Source of the DNA: an uncultured Collinsella sp.
GTDB taxonomy: Bacteria > Actinomycetota > Coriobacteriia > Coriobacteriales > Coriobacteriaceae
Direction: 5' to 3'
Assembly: GCA_902494815.1 (NCBI GenBank)
Contig: CABUVB010000028.1
Span: 1-14,225, forward strand
DNA: 14,225 nt
A program made the position numbers and the translations under genes. The stretch's first letter is position 1; each line of letters opens with the position of its first letter. This document shows, one piece after another, positions 13,932 to 14,225 of the stretch. The notes below the pieces were generated by a model that was not told where the DNA came from, did not search any database, and saw only the letters and a program-made list of their open reading frames with translations.

Positions 13932-14225
13932 CTACTGCATGGTTTCGGGGGCTACCAGGTCGAGCATCTCGTGCAGCTTGTCGCGCGTGACGCCCAGGGT
14001 TTCGGCTTGGCTTGCCGCTTTCGCAAGCAGCTCTTCGATATGGCAGAGCTGGTTTTCACGCAAGAGCTCCTGGTTGCCCTCGGCGACAAAGCAGCCCTTG
14101 CCCTGCACGGTGCAGATAAACCCGAGCTGCTCCAGGTCGGCGTAGGCGCGCTTGGTGGTGATGACGCTCACGCCAAGATCGCTCGCGAGTGCACGGATGC
14201 TGGGGAGTTTTGCTCCCGCGGCGAG
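13932..14225 (-). CDS. GntR family transcriptional regulator, YtrA-like (5' end outside window)
   Basis: Partial gene: the last 97 residues are visible, and the reading frame runs off the window edge at 14225. The visible start, LPSIRALASDLGVSVITTK then RAYADLEQLGFI, is the recognition helix and wing of a GntR winged helix-turn-helix, with VQGKGCFVAEGN forming the wing. A short helical tail follows (ENQLCHIEELLAKAASQAETLGVTRDKLHEML), matching the small effector/dimerisation tail of the YtrA subfamily rather than the large FadR or HutC domains. These regulators usually repress their own ABC operon, here the ATPase and permease 23 nt downstream; that is inference. Only about 25-30 N-terminal residues should be missing. 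The GTG at 14169-14171 is not the true start because it lies inside the DNA-binding domain. Confidence 0.88.
   Translation of the reverse strand, partial: LAAGAKLPSIRALASDLGVSVITTKRAYADLEQLGFICTVQGKGCFVAEGNQELLRENQLCHIEELLAKAASQAETLGVTRDKLHEMLDLVAPETMQ

Overview
The window is about 14.2 kb of GC-rich, gene-dense bacterial chromosome. The strong use of G/C at third codon positions, the abundance of substrate-binding-domain hybrid sensor kinases, an EFR1-type flavodoxin/ferredoxin and a YtrA-type ABC operon fit an anaerobic gut actinobacterium of the Coriobacteriia, most likely Collinsella or a close relative. That placement is inferred from gene style; there is no rRNA or other marker gene here. 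I see no phage, insertion sequence, CRISPR array, tRNA or rRNA.

Layout. (1) 61-1275 (+): a MalY/PatB-type C-S lyase/aminotransferase, followed by a strong hairpin. (2) 1433-4491 (+): a sensory pair made of a solute-binding lipoprotein and a membrane hybrid histidine kinase-receiver protein, joined by an ATGA stop/start overlap and closed by a 17-bp hairpin. (3) 4562-7888 (-): a small FMN-binding split-barrel protein and, upstream of it, a second hybrid kinase in which two solute-binding domains are fused to kinase and receiver. (4) 7889-8111: a divergent intergenic region holding a compact array of three 29-bp repeat units in exact 27-bp register, each delimited by CTAG (GTAG at one end), the last unit inverted. 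(5) 8112-9106 (+): a two-helix K+ channel and a LOG-family phosphoribohydrolase. (6) 9232-11363 (+): a ClC-family protein lacking the usual gating glutamate, then an EFR1 flavodoxin-2x[4Fe-4S] protein. (7) 11379-12254 (-): an EamA/DMT transporter with unusually similar halves. (8) 12323-14225 (-): a GntR (YtrA-like) regulator cut by the window end, an ABC ATPase and an ABC-2 permease, with a terminator after the permease.

How the genes work together. The two sensory loci solve the same problem in two ways: extracellular ligand sensing by a periplasmic-binding-protein module feeding a hybrid kinase, once as two overlapping genes and once as a single fused protein. Neither has an HPt domain or a DNA-binding response regulator in the window, and neither solute-binding module has ABC transporter genes beside it. 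The GntR-ATPase-permease set looks like a self-regulated export/stress operon. The channel, ClC and EamA genes make the right half rich in membrane transport.

Most genes are ordinary family members. The points most worth checking are the CTAG-phased repeat array, the split-versus-fused sensory pair, the ClC selectivity/gating residues, and a palindrome sitting in the presumed promoter spacer of the FMN-binding gene. Coordinates of hairpins and promoter elements were read by eye; no folding or database search was run.
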